Part shown: one piece after another, positions 26,829-35,506 of the stretch | Numbering within the stretch: the first letter of the stretch is position 1 | Layout: each line of letters starts with the position of its first letter | Source: JAEUMD01 sp050246945 | GTDB taxonomy: Bacteria > Pseudomonadota > Alphaproteobacteria > Rhizobiales > Hyphomicrobiaceae | Reading direction: 5' to 3' | Assembly (NCBI GenBank): GCA_050246945.1 | Contig: JBFWVC010000008.1 | Coordinates: 1-64,000, forward strand | DNA length: 64,000 bases | Notes under the pieces: generated by a model | Told to the model about the DNA's origin: nothing | What the model saw: only the letters and a program-made list of their open reading frames with translations | Database searches by the model: none | Translations under genes and position numbers: made by a program

Positions 26829-27794
26829 TCAAACTCGGGGAACCGAACCACCACCCGAACTGCCACCCTTGGGTCCGAAAGCCTCGCCCGTGATCTGCGC
26901 CAGACCCGCCAGCGAGCCGATCACTGAGGAAGCCTCCAGCGGCATCATGATGATCTTCTGGTTAGGCGCCTTCGCCAGGGATTCCAAAGCCTTCACGTAG
27001 TTGTTTGCGACAAAGTAGTTGATTGCCTGCACGTTGCCTTGCGCGATCGCCTCAGACACCATGCGGGTGGCGGCTGCTTCGGCTTCTGCCGCGCGCTCGC
27101 GGGCTTCTGCATCACGGAATGCGGCTTCCTTGCGACCCTCGGCCTCGAGCACCGCCGCCTGCTTCTCGCCTTCCGCCTCCAGGATCGCCGCCTGACGCTG
27201 GCCCTCGGCCTCCAGAATCTGCGCTCGCTTTTCGCGTTCCGCCTTCATCTGCCGCGCCATCGAGTCGATCAGGTCCCGAGGCGGCGCGATGTCCTTGATC
27301 TCGATGCGCGTAACCTTCACACCCCACGATTCCGTTGCTGCATCGACGACCTCGAGCAGCTTGGCGTTGATATGATCGCGGTTGGAGAGCAGCTCATCGA
27401 GATCCATCGAGCCCATCACGGTTCTGACGTTGGTCATCGTCAGGTTGATGATCGAATGCTCCAGCATGTCAACCTCATAGGCCGCCCGCGCTGCGTTGAG
27501 GATCTGGAAGAACGTAACGCCGTCGACGCGGACCATGGCGTTGTCGCGCGTGATCACGTCCTGGCTGGGGATGTCGAGCACCTGTTCTTTCATGTTCATC
27601 CGGTAGCCGACGCGCTCCATGACCGGGATCAGGATGTGCAGGCCGGGATTGAGTGTCCGCGTATAGCGGCCGAAATTCTCGACCGTATAGTTGAAGCCCT
27701 GCGGCACGACCTTGACGGTTGACCAGAGCGCCGCGATGGCCAGCAGGATCAGAAGGAGGCCAACCACCTCGAATCCGCCGAAAAGATTGTTCAT
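26829..27794 (-). CDS. qmcA: SPFH/stomatin-family membrane protein (QmcA-like)
   Basis: 321 residues. A single N-terminal membrane anchor (residues 8-25) is followed by the SPFH/band 7 domain (VVPQGFNYTVENFGRYTRTL, GLHILIPVMERV, LDIPSQDVITRDNA) and a long heptad-rich Ala/Glu coiled coil (about 195-255). The C-terminal end is Gly/Ser-rich. It has a strong ribosome binding site, AGGAGGTAAC. Stomatins organise membrane domains and modulate FtsH-type proteolysis. The two downstream nfeD genes form the classic stomatin-NfeD partnership. Confidence 0.9.
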   Translation of the reverse strand: MNNLFGGFEVVGLLLILLAIAALWSTVKVVPQGFNYTVENFGRYTRTLNPGLHILIPVMERVGYRMNMKEQVLDIPSQDVITRDNAMVRVDGVTFFQILNAARAAYEVDMLEHSIINLTMTNVRTVMGSMDLDELLSNRDHINAKLLEVVDAATESWGVKVTRIEIKDIAPPRDLIDSMARQMKAEREKRAQILEAEGQRQAAILEAEGEKQAAVLEAEGRKEAAFRDAEARERAAEAEAAATRMVSEAIAQGNVQAINYFVANNYVKALESLAKAPNQKIIMMPLEASSVIGSLAGLAQITGEAFGPKGGSSGGGSVPRV

Positions 27795-28122
27795 TGGCGT
27801 TACCTCCTAAGAAAATCGAACGACGCGATTCGGCGTTCCGCATTGGCACGAATACCCATAATTTCGAAACGCGCGGTAAATAAATAGTTTACAGGAAATG
27901 AATTCGCATATTGATAATGCGGGTCAAAGCTACGCGGCGGCCGATTCATCTCCCGGATTTTGCAGTCAATTTCGCACAGTAGATTAAATCGAGATCATGG
28001 CGGACCAGCGGCTTTTTCAAAGCCCCCCGATGGGATATTTCCCGGCCGGGCGAATCAGGGAATATCCGCCCCCCCTGCCGGGCAGTTCGCATCGACAACA
28101 CCCGATTGTCGGTTGGTTCCGA
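27795..28122. other. Intergenic region, 328 bp
   Basis: It lies upstream of qmcA and downstream of hemH. It has an AT-rich part near 27860-27930, likely the qmcA promoter region. No gene or repeat was identified. Confidence 0.5.
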
Positions 28123-29181
28123 TTAGATCCACCCCATCAATTCGCGCCGGACGACGGCCTCGATGACGTCGAGTCCCTCCTCGGTGTCGTTCAGCGCAGG
28201 CAGATAGGCGAATTCCTCGCCCCCATGGTGCATGAAGACCTCTCGGTTCTCCCCATCGAGTTCTTCGAGCGTTTCGAGACAATCGGCCGAAAACCCGGGT
28301 GCAACGAGGGCAAGCTTCTTGATCCCATCTTTCGCAAGCTGCTCGACCGTTTCAATCGTATAGGGTTGCAGCCACGGATCATTTCCGAAACGCGATTGGA
28401 ACGTCGTCAGCCATTTGTCGGCTGGAATTCCGAGACGTTCGCGAAGCAGGCGCGACGTTTTCTGGCACTGGCAATGATATGGATCGCCTTTATGCAGATA
28501 CTTCTCCGGCATACCGTGAAATGTTGCGATGATCTTTTCCGGTTCGAAATCGAGTTTCCCAAGATCGCGCTCCATCGACTTTGCCAGTGCCTCGATGTAG
28601 GCAGGATTCTCGAAATAGGCAGGCGCGACCCTGACGTAAGGCTGCCACCGCATCTTGATGAGCGCACGAAAGGCCTCGTCGCACGCGGTAGCCGACGTCG
28701 CCGCGGCATATTGCGGGTAAAGCGGCATCAGCAGGATGCGGTCGCAACCCTGCTCCATCAGCCAATTGATACGGCTTTCGGTCGTGGGGTTTGCATAGCG
28801 CATTGCCCAGTCGACGACTATCCGCCCGTTCCCGCCAAGCCGCTCCGCGAGCTTTTCTGACTGCGAGCGCGTGATGGTCTTGAGCGGGCCTTCGTCCTTC
28901 TCCTTGTTCCAGATCTTCTCGTAGTCCTTGCCCTTCTTTGAGGGCCGCGTGGTAAGGATGATCAGGTTCAGGATCGGCCACCATTTCCATTTTGGCTCCT
29001 CGATCACGCGCGGATCGGAGAGGAACTGCTTCAGGTAGCGCCGCATCGGCCAGTAGCTGGTCCCGTCCGGCGTGCCGAGGTTGAGCAGCAGAACACCGGT
29101 GCGGCCGAAGGCCACCGGCGGATGATCGGCGGGCCAGTGCGAGCGGTCAGGCACACCCGCACCGGGCGTCATGTCAGTCAT
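28123..29181 (-). CDS. hemH: Ferrochelatase
   Basis: 352 residues from the ATG at 29181, preceded by AAGGAG. Motifs of HemH are present: GVLLLNLGTPDG, MRYANPTTES, PLYPQYAAATSAT, the catalytic histidine in ATFHGMPEKYLHKGDPYHCQ and the late glutamate region CLETLEELDGEN. It inserts ferrous iron into protoporphyrin IX, the last step of protoheme synthesis, at the inner membrane face. The pair CQCQ after the active site is normal for proteobacterial enzymes. Confidence 0.97.
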   Translation of the reverse strand: MTDMTPGAGVPDRSHWPADHPPVAFGRTGVLLLNLGTPDGTSYWPMRRYLKQFLSDPRVIEEPKWKWWPILNLIILTTRPSKKGKDYEKIWNKEKDEGPLKTITRSQSEKLAERLGGNGRIVVDWAMRYANPTTESRINWLMEQGCDRILLMPLYPQYAAATSATACDEAFRALIKMRWQPYVRVAPAYFENPAYIEALAKSMERDLGKLDFEPEKIIATFHGMPEKYLHKGDPYHCQCQKTSRLLRERLGIPADKWLTTFQSRFGNDPWLQPYTIETVEQLAKDGIKKLALVAPGFSADCLETLEELDGENREVFMHHGGEEFAYLPALNDTEEGLDVIEAVVRRELMGWI

Positions 29182-29354
29182 GTATTCTCCTTGATCGTCG
29201 GACGCTTCAGCCAACGTGCAGCGCACCATAACGGATCACACCGGCAGGATCGACCAATGCCGGCTGCGAAATATTCTCAGGTTTTGAAAAATTTCTTGGA
29301 ACGCGCCGCTGACCTCGGCTGGAACACGCAGGCAGATCGCCCGCCATCCGATCT

Positions 29355-30572
29355 TCAAGCCTTTCCGGGAGGAGTCCTGCGCTTCGCTGCGCCGCGCCCG
29401 CTGCCTTGCATGCGGCGTTTGGCAGCCGGCGCCTTTGCAGCGGCAGTCTTTTTTGCCGCCTTAACCGTACCGGCCTGCCCCGCGCCTGCTCCTGCTTTGA
29501 AACCGCGTTTCGTCGACGCGGCGCACTTCGTGCCGGCCTGCTGTCCGTTGCTTCTGGTGCCGACGCGCGCGGACTTGCGCTGCGCCACGTTACCGGTAGC
29601 GGGTGACGGTGCGGCCTTCTCTCTGGCGCGCTTCTTCTCCAGCTTGCGCGCTCCCTTCGCGGCGTGCCAATAGGCATCGACGCTGGCCACGAACCGCGAT
29701 GTCGGCTCGGCAAAGAGCGCCGCCGCCTTGATCTCCAGTTCCTTGCGGATTTCCCGCTGACGTTCTTTCGCAGCGCGAACCATCGCATCACGCCCACCGT
29801 CCTCGGCGCCTTGCTCCGGGAAGCTTTTCGCGCGCCCGATCAGCACGAACAGGTCGTGATCGAGCCCCAGCAGATCCGACATCTCCTTGGCGAGTTGCGC
29901 ACGCGCCGCGAACAGATCCGGCCAGGCACGGCCGACAAGCAGCATGTGCCGCCAGTGCGCCTGTACGGATTTGCGCCAGGCATGGAAGTCCTCGTCGACA
30001 CCGCTGCCGAATGCCTGCTTCATGTCGTTGCGGGCGTCCCGATAACTGCGCTCGACGCCGCGCCGCACGACCGCGAACGAGTTCTCTTTGAAACGGAGCT
30101 TTTCGAGCGATTTCAGCGCCGCTTCGAGTGCTGCGAGCGCTTCGTGCACGCGCGCCGCCTTCTCGGCTTTGGTGACGCCCGGCGCCGCGGCTTGCCGGTC
30201 GCCAGCACCGCTCTCGCTCCCCTGGGACATCTGCGAGAGGAACGCATTGGTCGCCGCACGCGCCTCACCGGCAGTTTCATTGTAGAGGGACCGGGCTGTC
30301 GCCATCAGGACCGCATGATCGCGCACGCCTGACAGCACCCGGGCGATATCACGGTAGCGCCTGTTCTGACGCTTGTAATCCGACGCAGAAAGTCCAGGCC
30401 GCAGCAGCTTCAACAGCGCGCGCACTCGCTTCATAGACTTGCGCGTCTCGTGGATTGCACCATCGACGTCCTGACCCGAGGCGAGCAATTCCCTCGCCTG
30501 CTCGATCTGCTCGCGCACGATGCGGCGCCAGCCCTTGCCGAGCGGCTCATTGAACTTCAGACGATACGTCAT
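29355..30572 (-). CDS. CHAD-domain protein with basic Ala/Lys/Arg tail
   Basis: 405 residues. The CHAD domain (residues 10-290) has the conserved His/Arg/Lys surface: AIHETRKSMKRVRALLKLLR, NRRYRDIARVLSGVRDHAVL, and later FHAWRKSVQAHWRHMLLV and GLDHDLFVL. CHAD domains bind inorganic polyphosphate. The last 110 residues are low-complexity Lys/Arg/Ala/Gly like a histone-H1 tail, which would also bind polyanions. No CYTH partner is fused or adjacent. Polyphosphate or nucleoid association is inferred. Confidence 0.88.
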   Translation of the reverse strand: MTYRLKFNEPLGKGWRRIVREQIEQARELLASGQDVDGAIHETRKSMKRVRALLKLLRPGLSASDYKRQNRRYRDIARVLSGVRDHAVLMATARSLYNETAGEARAATNAFLSQMSQGSESGAGDRQAAAPGVTKAEKAARVHEALAALEAALKSLEKLRFKENSFAVVRRGVERSYRDARNDMKQAFGSGVDEDFHAWRKSVQAHWRHMLLVGRAWPDLFAARAQLAKEMSDLLGLDHDLFVLIGRAKSFPEQGAEDGGRDAMVRAAKERQREIRKELEIKAAALFAEPTSRFVASVDAYWHAAKGARKLEKKRAREKAAPSPATGNVAQRKSARVGTRSNGQQAGTKCAASTKRGFKAGAGAGQAGTVKAAKKTAAAKAPAAKRRMQGSGRGAAKRRTPPGKA

Positions 30573-30671
30573 GAGAAATGAGCGAGGCCTTCCATGGCAT
30601 GACTATTTGGCCCGACGATAGCGGCACAGTTTGTCACAATCCATTCATGGAAACCGCACAAACACCCATGG

Positions 30672-31310
30672 TTAATGGTCAGTGGTGCGCCATTTATCTG
30701 CCGAATCAAGCCATTCCACGATGCGCTCCTTCGGCTGAGGTGCGGTGATGAAATCCGTGATCACGGCCACGCTGTCGGCACCGGCAGCGAGGACACCGGG
30801 CGCCCTCTCTGGTGTTATTCCACCGATCGCGACCAGAGGCAGGCGGCCGATCCGCTCCTTCCAGCGTCCGAGCCTGCCGAGACCTTGTGGCGCCCACTTC
30901 ATCACCTTGAGTTTGGTCTCATAGATGGGACCGAGCGCCACATAGTCGGGCGCAGCCGCCAGCGCGACCTCCAGTTCCTCCTCCGAATGGGTCGAAATGC
31001 CGAGCCGCGCGCCCGCCCGTTTGATCGCCGCGACGTCCGCCTCGGCCAGATCCTCCTGGCCCAGATGAATGTAGTCGCAGGAAAGGTCGAGCGCCGCATG
31101 CCAGTAGTCATTGACGATCAGTTGGCAGGAATGCGCGCCACACACGTCGCGTGCGTGCGCGATCTGCCGACGCACTTCGCTCTCGTCGGCGTCTTTCAGG
31201 CGAAGTTGCACCGTACGGAGTCCGAGCGGCACCATTCGCGCGATCCAGTCGCTGTCGGGAAAAATCGGATAAAATACATCGAGCCCCGACGAGCCAGCAC
31301 CCTGCCGCAT
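30672..31310 (-). CDS. thiE: Thiamine phosphate synthase
   Basis: 212 residues. TIM-barrel motifs of ThiE are present: TVQLRLKDADESEVRRQI, LIVNDYWHAALDL, IHLGQEDLAEADV, the phosphate-binding YVALGPIYET and LVAIGGITPE. It joins hydroxymethylpyrimidine diphosphate to the thiazole phosphate. The start ATG overlaps the thiG stop (TAATG), so the pair is translationally coupled. Confidence 0.93.
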   Translation of the reverse strand: MRQGAGSSGLDVFYPIFPDSDWIARMVPLGLRTVQLRLKDADESEVRRQIAHARDVCGAHSCQLIVNDYWHAALDLSCDYIHLGQEDLAEADVAAIKRAGARLGISTHSEEELEVALAAAPDYVALGPIYETKLKVMKWAPQGLGRLGRWKERIGRLPLVAIGGITPERAPGVLAAGADSVAVITDFITAPQPKERIVEWLDSADKWRTTDH

Positions 31311-32152
31311 TACGATTTGCGCCCCGGTAACGGCTCACCACCAATGTCGAAGAAGGGCGTGCCCGCAACAGGCGTCGACGGCGAAGCCATCTCGCGTGGC
31401 TCCATCAAGCCGCTTTCGAAAGCCGCGCGGCCGGCCTCCAGAGCCTTCGCGAACGCCTCCGCCATGCGCACCGGATCACCCGCCTTGGCGACCGCAGTAT
31501 TAAGCAGCACCGCGTCGAAGCCCATCTCCATCGCCTCCGCCGCATGTGACGGGGCGCCGATGCCCGCGTCAACGACCAGCGGCAGATCGCGGAAGTAGTT
31601 GCGCATCGTCCTCAACGCATAGCGGTTGTTGAGCCCGAGCCCTGTGCCGATCGGCGCCCCCCACGGCATCAGCACCTCGCAGCCGGCCGCTACCAGGCGT
31701 TCGGCCGCACCAAGGTCCTCGGTCGTGTAGGGGAACACCTTGAAGCCGCGCTTGTTGAGTTCGCTCGCCGCTTCGACGAGTCCGAAGAGATCCGGTTGCA
31801 AAGTATCGTCGTTGGCGATCACTTCCAGCTTGATCCAATCGGTGTCGAGGAGTTCGCGCGCCATCTCGGCTGTCGTGATCGCTTCCTTGGCGGAGCGGCA
31901 GCCGGCGGTGTTGGGCAGAAGATGTACACCGAGCATCTTCACCAACTCCAGGAAGCGCTCGCCGGTCTTGCCGCGCGCCGCCTCGCGCCGCAGCGACACC
32001 GTGACGATGCCGGATTTGCTCGCTCGCACCGCCTCGCTCATCACTTGAGGGGATGGGTAGAGCGCGGTGCCGAGCAGCAGGCGCGAAGATATTTCCACGC
32101 CATAGAAGGTCAGCGGCTGGAGCTTCGGTGATGTTGTCAGATGTGCTGTCAT
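31310..32152 (-). CDS. thiG: Thiazole synthase
   Basis: 280 residues from the ATG at 32152, the point where family similarity begins (MTAHLTTSPKLQPLTFYG). Motifs are SRLLLGTALYPSPQVM, PNTAGCRSAKEAI, the Schiff-base lysine in WIKLEVIAND, and LPLVVDAGIGAPSHAAEAME. With ThiS thiocarboxylate, deoxyxylulose phosphate and dehydroglycine (from ThiO) it builds the thiazole ring. ThiS and ThiO are encoded 5 and 12 kb away. No TPP riboswitch is visible upstream. Confidence 0.96.
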   Translation of the reverse strand: MTAHLTTSPKLQPLTFYGVEISSRLLLGTALYPSPQVMSEAVRASKSGIVTVSLRREAARGKTGERFLELVKMLGVHLLPNTAGCRSAKEAITTAEMARELLDTDWIKLEVIANDDTLQPDLFGLVEAASELNKRGFKVFPYTTEDLGAAERLVAAGCEVLMPWGAPIGTGLGLNNRYALRTMRNYFRDLPLVVDAGIGAPSHAAEAMEMGFDAVLLNTAVAKAGDPVRMAEAFAKALEAGRAAFESGLMEPREMASPSTPVAGTPFFDIGGEPLPGRKS

Positions 32153-32232
32153 GTCTGGGAATGTAGACGACCCGCGCAACGATTTACAGTGGCTGGCATG
32201 CCAATGCGGCGCCCGCCACGCAATTCTGGCTC

Positions 32233-32295
32233 GGTCCAACCCGGGTCCGGGCCCTGGAACCCTTTACACGGCCTCTGGACCCTGGGGTACGGACC
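32233..32295. repeat. Imperfect GC-rich palindrome
   Basis: Nested half-sites GGTCC...GGACC and GCC...GGC flank a short loop (arms from GGTCCAACCCGGGTCC to GGACCCTGGGGTACGGACC). It lies in the gap between thiG and the PQQ gene. It is unrelated in sequence to the CTAG-bounded elements. Confidence 0.4.
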
Positions 32296-32374
32296 CTTGT
32301 GTTCTGGATCTGACGTTTGTTGCCCGGGCGAAGGTCGTCACACGACAGTGAATCCAGGCCACAAACCAAGAATT

Positions 32375-32438
32375 CTAGTGTTCCGGACTGACGCGCAGGC
32401 GCCCGATAGGGAACCAAGCGTCAGTGAAGGAACACTAG
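32375..32438. repeat. CTAG-bounded palindrome, type B (copy 2)
   Basis: CTAGTGTTCCGGACTGACGC at the left and GCGTCAGTGAAGGAACACTAG at the right form an intact element. It is homologous to 192-255. Its right CTAG supplies the stop codon of the PQQ protein gene. Confidence 0.92.
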
Positions 32439-34399
32439 TCGACGCTCATCACCACCACTTTGTTCTTGGCGACCTGGGTCGGCAAAATGATCTGTGTGAG
32501 ACCTGCTGCGACGGCGATGCGCTGCTTGCCATTCGACACGTAGGTAATCAAGCCGCCGCCCATGGCACCGTCCATCTTCTTGTGAAACAGCTTGGCGCCG
32601 GTGTCGGCGTCGAGCGCGTAGAAGTTGCCGCCTACGTCGCCGAAGAAAACCAGCCCGCCTGCGGTCGATAGGGTGGCCGCCCAGATTGGATAGTTGGTCT
32701 TGACACGCCACTTCCATTTGCCACTGTCGGCGTCGATGGCATAGACCCAGCCGCCCCAGTGTGCAGTGTCGAGCTTGCCTAGCGAATCGAACGGATTGAC
32801 GAAAGAGTTGCCGAACCACGGCAATTTGGCGGGCCAGTTCTTGACCGTTTCGTCCGACTGCCTTGTCACAGTTGTGCACCAATCCATTTCGCCGATGTAG
32901 ACGAGATTATTCTCCGGGTTGTAGCTCGGACCATTCCATTCGGCACCACCGGAAATGCCCGGGCAGAAATACACAGGCTTACCCACTTCCAGCGGTGCAT
33001 CGGTATTCTTCATCGTTGTCGCTGGCGTTTTGAAAATGCGCTCCAGCGTTGCCTCGTCGAAGCTATAAAGGTGCCCGTCCTTCGGTGCGAGCAGGATCAC
33101 GTCGCGTCCCGCTTTCGTCTTCACCAGCGACGGTGGCCCTGATACGTCCCAGTCGTGGAAGTCGCGCGGTTGGATTGGGATGTGACCCTTGTAGGTTCCC
33201 GTCTTGGCGTCGAGAATGACCAGCGAACCGGAATAAAGGTTGTCGCCCGGCCGCAGCGAAGGCACGAAATCCGGTGCCGGATTGCCGCCAGGCACGTAAA
33301 GCAGGCCCTTTTCTGGATCGATCGTATATGCGGTCCAGGTGCCGCCACCTGAAATCGGCACATCAGGTTCGTTGCCCCAGGTTTTGTTGGTGCCGAGCTG
33401 ATTGTCAACGACTGGTCCAGGACCATAGGTCTTGTCGTTCGGCCCCTTTGGAACCATGAAAAATTCCCAGACGATCTTCCCCGTGGCGCCGTCGATGCCG
33501 TACATGCGGCCCTTGTTGCCCTTGAAGTCGCCACCGGCGTTGCCGACAAAGACCATGCCGTTCCAGGCGATCGGCGCCGCCACGACACTTTCAGTATTGC
33601 TTGGGTTGCCTACGACAACATCCCACAGCTTTTTGCCGGTTTCTGCATCGTAGGCGATGACGCGTGCGTCGGTGAGACCGCGATAGATGCGACCATCACC
33701 GTATGCGGGTCCGCGCTGAGCGCCCTGCGGTGTGGCCGGCCTGTAGTTCTCGGTTACACGCCACTTTTCCTTACATGTTTCAGCATCGACCGCGAACGTT
33801 TCGAACGTGGTCGTGAAATAGAGCGTGTTTTTTACGTTGAGGAGGCCCGTAGTGAAACTTCCGAATTTACCGGTGTCGTAGGTACAGTGAACCTTGAGCT
33901 TCGACACATTCTCCTTGTTGATAAGCTTCAGCCCCGAAAAGCGCGCCGACGTCAGCGTCTTGTTGAAGTTTGGCCAATCGCCCGGATCTGCCAGTTCGGC
34001 GGCTTGTCGCTCCACGCTGGCATCGGCAGCCGGTTCGGTCGTCATCGTGCCAGCCGGCATATTTTCGAGAGGAATCGAATTCTTGGGCGGCTTCTCACCC
34101 TTTACGACCTCAGGGTCCTTTGACCCGGCACCGCCCCACCAGATTCCCTGTCTGCTTGGATCAGCTTCGACGCTCTTGTCGCTGGCTGCAGCCTGACTCT
34201 GTTCTTTCGGCTCCGCGGCCGCCTGCTTGGTTGCGCTCTTGTTCTGCTGCACCTTGATGGTGCCATCGGCGTGGCTCTCGACCTTACGCACGGGCAGCAA
34301 GAAATAGGGTGCTATCCAGTTGAAGTTGATCAGCACGTAAATGCCAACGGCGGCGGCCGCAAGTCCAGCCCCCAGCCAAAACTTGATCCTGCGCGACAT
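32435..34399 (-). CDS. Membrane-anchored PQQ-dependent dehydrogenase-like quinoprotein
   Basis: 654 residues from the ATG of MSRRIKFWLG, preceded by GGGAAGG. One transmembrane helix (residues 5-27) anchors it, followed by a Lys/Gln/Ala-rich linker to about residue 120. The catalytic part is a PQQ propeller with repeated W/DxxTG motifs (YDAETGKKLWDVVVG, IDGATGKIVWEF, LDAKTGTYKGHI, IDADSGKWKWRV) and the acidic motif PRDFHDWDVSGPP near the likely active site. No haem-c motif is present. Substrate is unknown; alcohol or sugar oxidation toward quinone is inferred. The stop TAG is formed by the CTAG of a type B palindrome, so the native C-terminus may have been altered. Confidence 0.8.
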   Translation of the reverse strand: MSRRIKFWLGAGLAAAAVGIYVLINFNWIAPYFLLPVRKVESHADGTIKVQQNKSATKQAAAEPKEQSQAAASDKSVEADPSRQGIWWGGAGSKDPEVVKGEKPPKNSIPLENMPAGTMTTEPAADASVERQAAELADPGDWPNFNKTLTSARFSGLKLINKENVSKLKVHCTYDTGKFGSFTTGLLNVKNTLYFTTTFETFAVDAETCKEKWRVTENYRPATPQGAQRGPAYGDGRIYRGLTDARVIAYDAETGKKLWDVVVGNPSNTESVVAAPIAWNGMVFVGNAGGDFKGNKGRMYGIDGATGKIVWEFFMVPKGPNDKTYGPGPVVDNQLGTNKTWGNEPDVPISGGGTWTAYTIDPEKGLLYVPGGNPAPDFVPSLRPGDNLYSGSLVILDAKTGTYKGHIPIQPRDFHDWDVSGPPSLVKTKAGRDVILLAPKDGHLYSFDEATLERIFKTPATTMKNTDAPLEVGKPVYFCPGISGGAEWNGPSYNPENNLVYIGEMDWCTTVTRQSDETVKNWPAKLPWFGNSFVNPFDSLGKLDTAHWGGWVYAIDADSGKWKWRVKTNYPIWAATLSTAGGLVFFGDVGGNFYALDADTGAKLFHKKMDGAMGGGLITYVSNGKQRIAVAAGLTQIILPTQVAKNKVVVMSVD

Positions 34400-34624
34400 G
34401 CCAAGCGCCTTCCCGAATTTCTGTGCATTCAATTGCACCCGCGCCAAAGCACGTTGATGCCCGTTTCCGACTAACGACAGTCAGGCGGCTGAAGCATTCT
34501 ACAGCATGCATATGATCAGTGAAAGATATACTGTCCGGCGAACATGTGTCGGCACGGCGCATTGCCGCAACTGACCGCGAAGTCCGTTGACGAGGATGAA
34601 GGCGTAGCGACAGAACATGCAAGA

Positions 34625-34704
34625 CTAGTGTGGCGTCGCGCCTTAGTTGACCGACGTTGCGGCCGACGCGGGGTCAACTAAGGCGCGCTGAACGCCACAC
34701 TAAG
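34625..34704. repeat. CTAG-bounded palindrome, type D
   Basis: Arms CTAGTGTGGCG, GCGCCTTAGTTGACC and GGTCAACTAAGGCGC, CGCCACACTAA. The right boundary is CTAA instead of CTAG. The loop is about 18 bp. Confidence 0.9.
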
Positions 34705-34716
34705 TCAATGGTTTTG

Positions 34717-34794
34717 CTGTGTGATGATCGAGAAGTCCGCTTCATACTTTTCGGCCGGGTTGCGAGGCGGACTTCTCGATCCCAATCACACTAG
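34717..34794. repeat. CTAG-bounded palindrome, type C (copy 2)
   Basis: Arms GTGTGATGATCGAGAAGTCC and GGACTTCTCGATCCCAATCA, ending CACTAG. The left boundary has decayed to CTGT. It is followed 14 bp later by type A. Confidence 0.92.
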
Positions 34795-34807
34795 AACTCT
34801 GAAATTG

Positions 34808-34882
34808 CTAGTGTCGTTCAGATCGCGAAATTCGTTCCGAGGTTGCCGCAGAATGTGACGAATTTCGCGATCACGACACTAG
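34808..34882. repeat. CTAG-bounded palindrome, type A (copy 2)
   Basis: An intact copy: CTAGTGTCGTTCAGATCGCG at the left and CGCGATCACGACACTAG at the right. The right CTAG (34879-34882) is shared with the following type E element. Confidence 0.93.
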
Positions 34883-34953
34883 TGGCCTTCATGTCGCACC
34901 AAAATTGTATGCAGTCGCGGCTATGTTTCAATTTTGGCGCGACAGGCCACTAG
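34879..34953. repeat. CTAG-bounded palindrome, type E
   Basis: Arms CTAGTGGCCT, GTCGCACCAAAATTG and CAATTTTGGCGCGAC, AGGCCACTAG. It abuts the type A element through a single shared CTAG. Confidence 0.92.
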
Positions 34954-34969
34954 GGATGCGGCGCCAAAC

Positions 34970-35260
34970 TCACTTGGTGCAGACACCTTTCTGTTCCAGA
35001 GCGACTTCGCGCTCCAGAGCTTCCTTCTTGGTGTCGAATGGTCCGCCCGCAATCTGCGCGAATGCATGGGCGTATTCGCCGTTGACCCTGACCAGCATGC
35101 CCGTCCAGCAATTGCCGGTCGTATGGTGGCGAACGACAAACCACTTCGCATCTTCACTTGCATAAGCCGTACTGCCGATCAGACCGGCGCCTAGCACGAG
35201 AGCGGCAGCGAAGGTGCTTACCGTCGAGAAGTGGGATTTCTGCTTGAGTGATGCGTACAT
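34970..35260 (-). CDS. Small secreted hypothetical protein
   Basis: 96 residues from the ATG of MYASLKQKS, with GAGG upstream. A signal peptide ends at about ASTAYA. The mature part of about 60 residues (WFVVRHHTTGNCWTGMLVRV and a terminal GVCTK) has two cysteines that could form one disulfide. No named family was recognised. Both sides are packed with palindromes, and the stop lies only 17 bp from the type E element. Confidence 0.65.
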   Translation of the reverse strand: MYASLKQKSHFSTVSTFAAALVLGAGLIGSTAYASEDAKWFVVRHHTTGNCWTGMLVRVNGEYAHAFAQIAGGPFDTKKEALEREVALEQKGVCTK

Positions 35261-35418
35261 GAATAGAACCTCACATTCGTGACAAGAGACTTGCAGCACC
35301 ATTGTTGCACGCAACCCGCCCCAGCATCGGCCATGACGTACTCGAGCCCGACCACGACGTTCAGAATGCACGCACCACCTCGCCTCGGAGTGGGACCGTG
35401 ATGAGCCAGCTCTGCACC

Positions 35419-35493
35419 CTAGTGTGATGATCGAGAAATCCGCCCCAGATTTTTTGCTGGGTGGCGCGGCGGATTTCTCGACCATCACACTGT
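35419..35493. repeat. CTAG-bounded palindrome, type C (copy 3)
   Basis: CTAGTGTGATGATCGAGAAA and TTTCTCGACCATCACACTGT form the arms. Compensating changes (AAATCCGC with GCGGATTT) keep the stem paired relative to copy 2, where the arms are AAGTCCGC and GCGGACTT. Confidence 0.9.
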
Positions 35494-35506
35494 GTCAGTG
35501 ATAATA

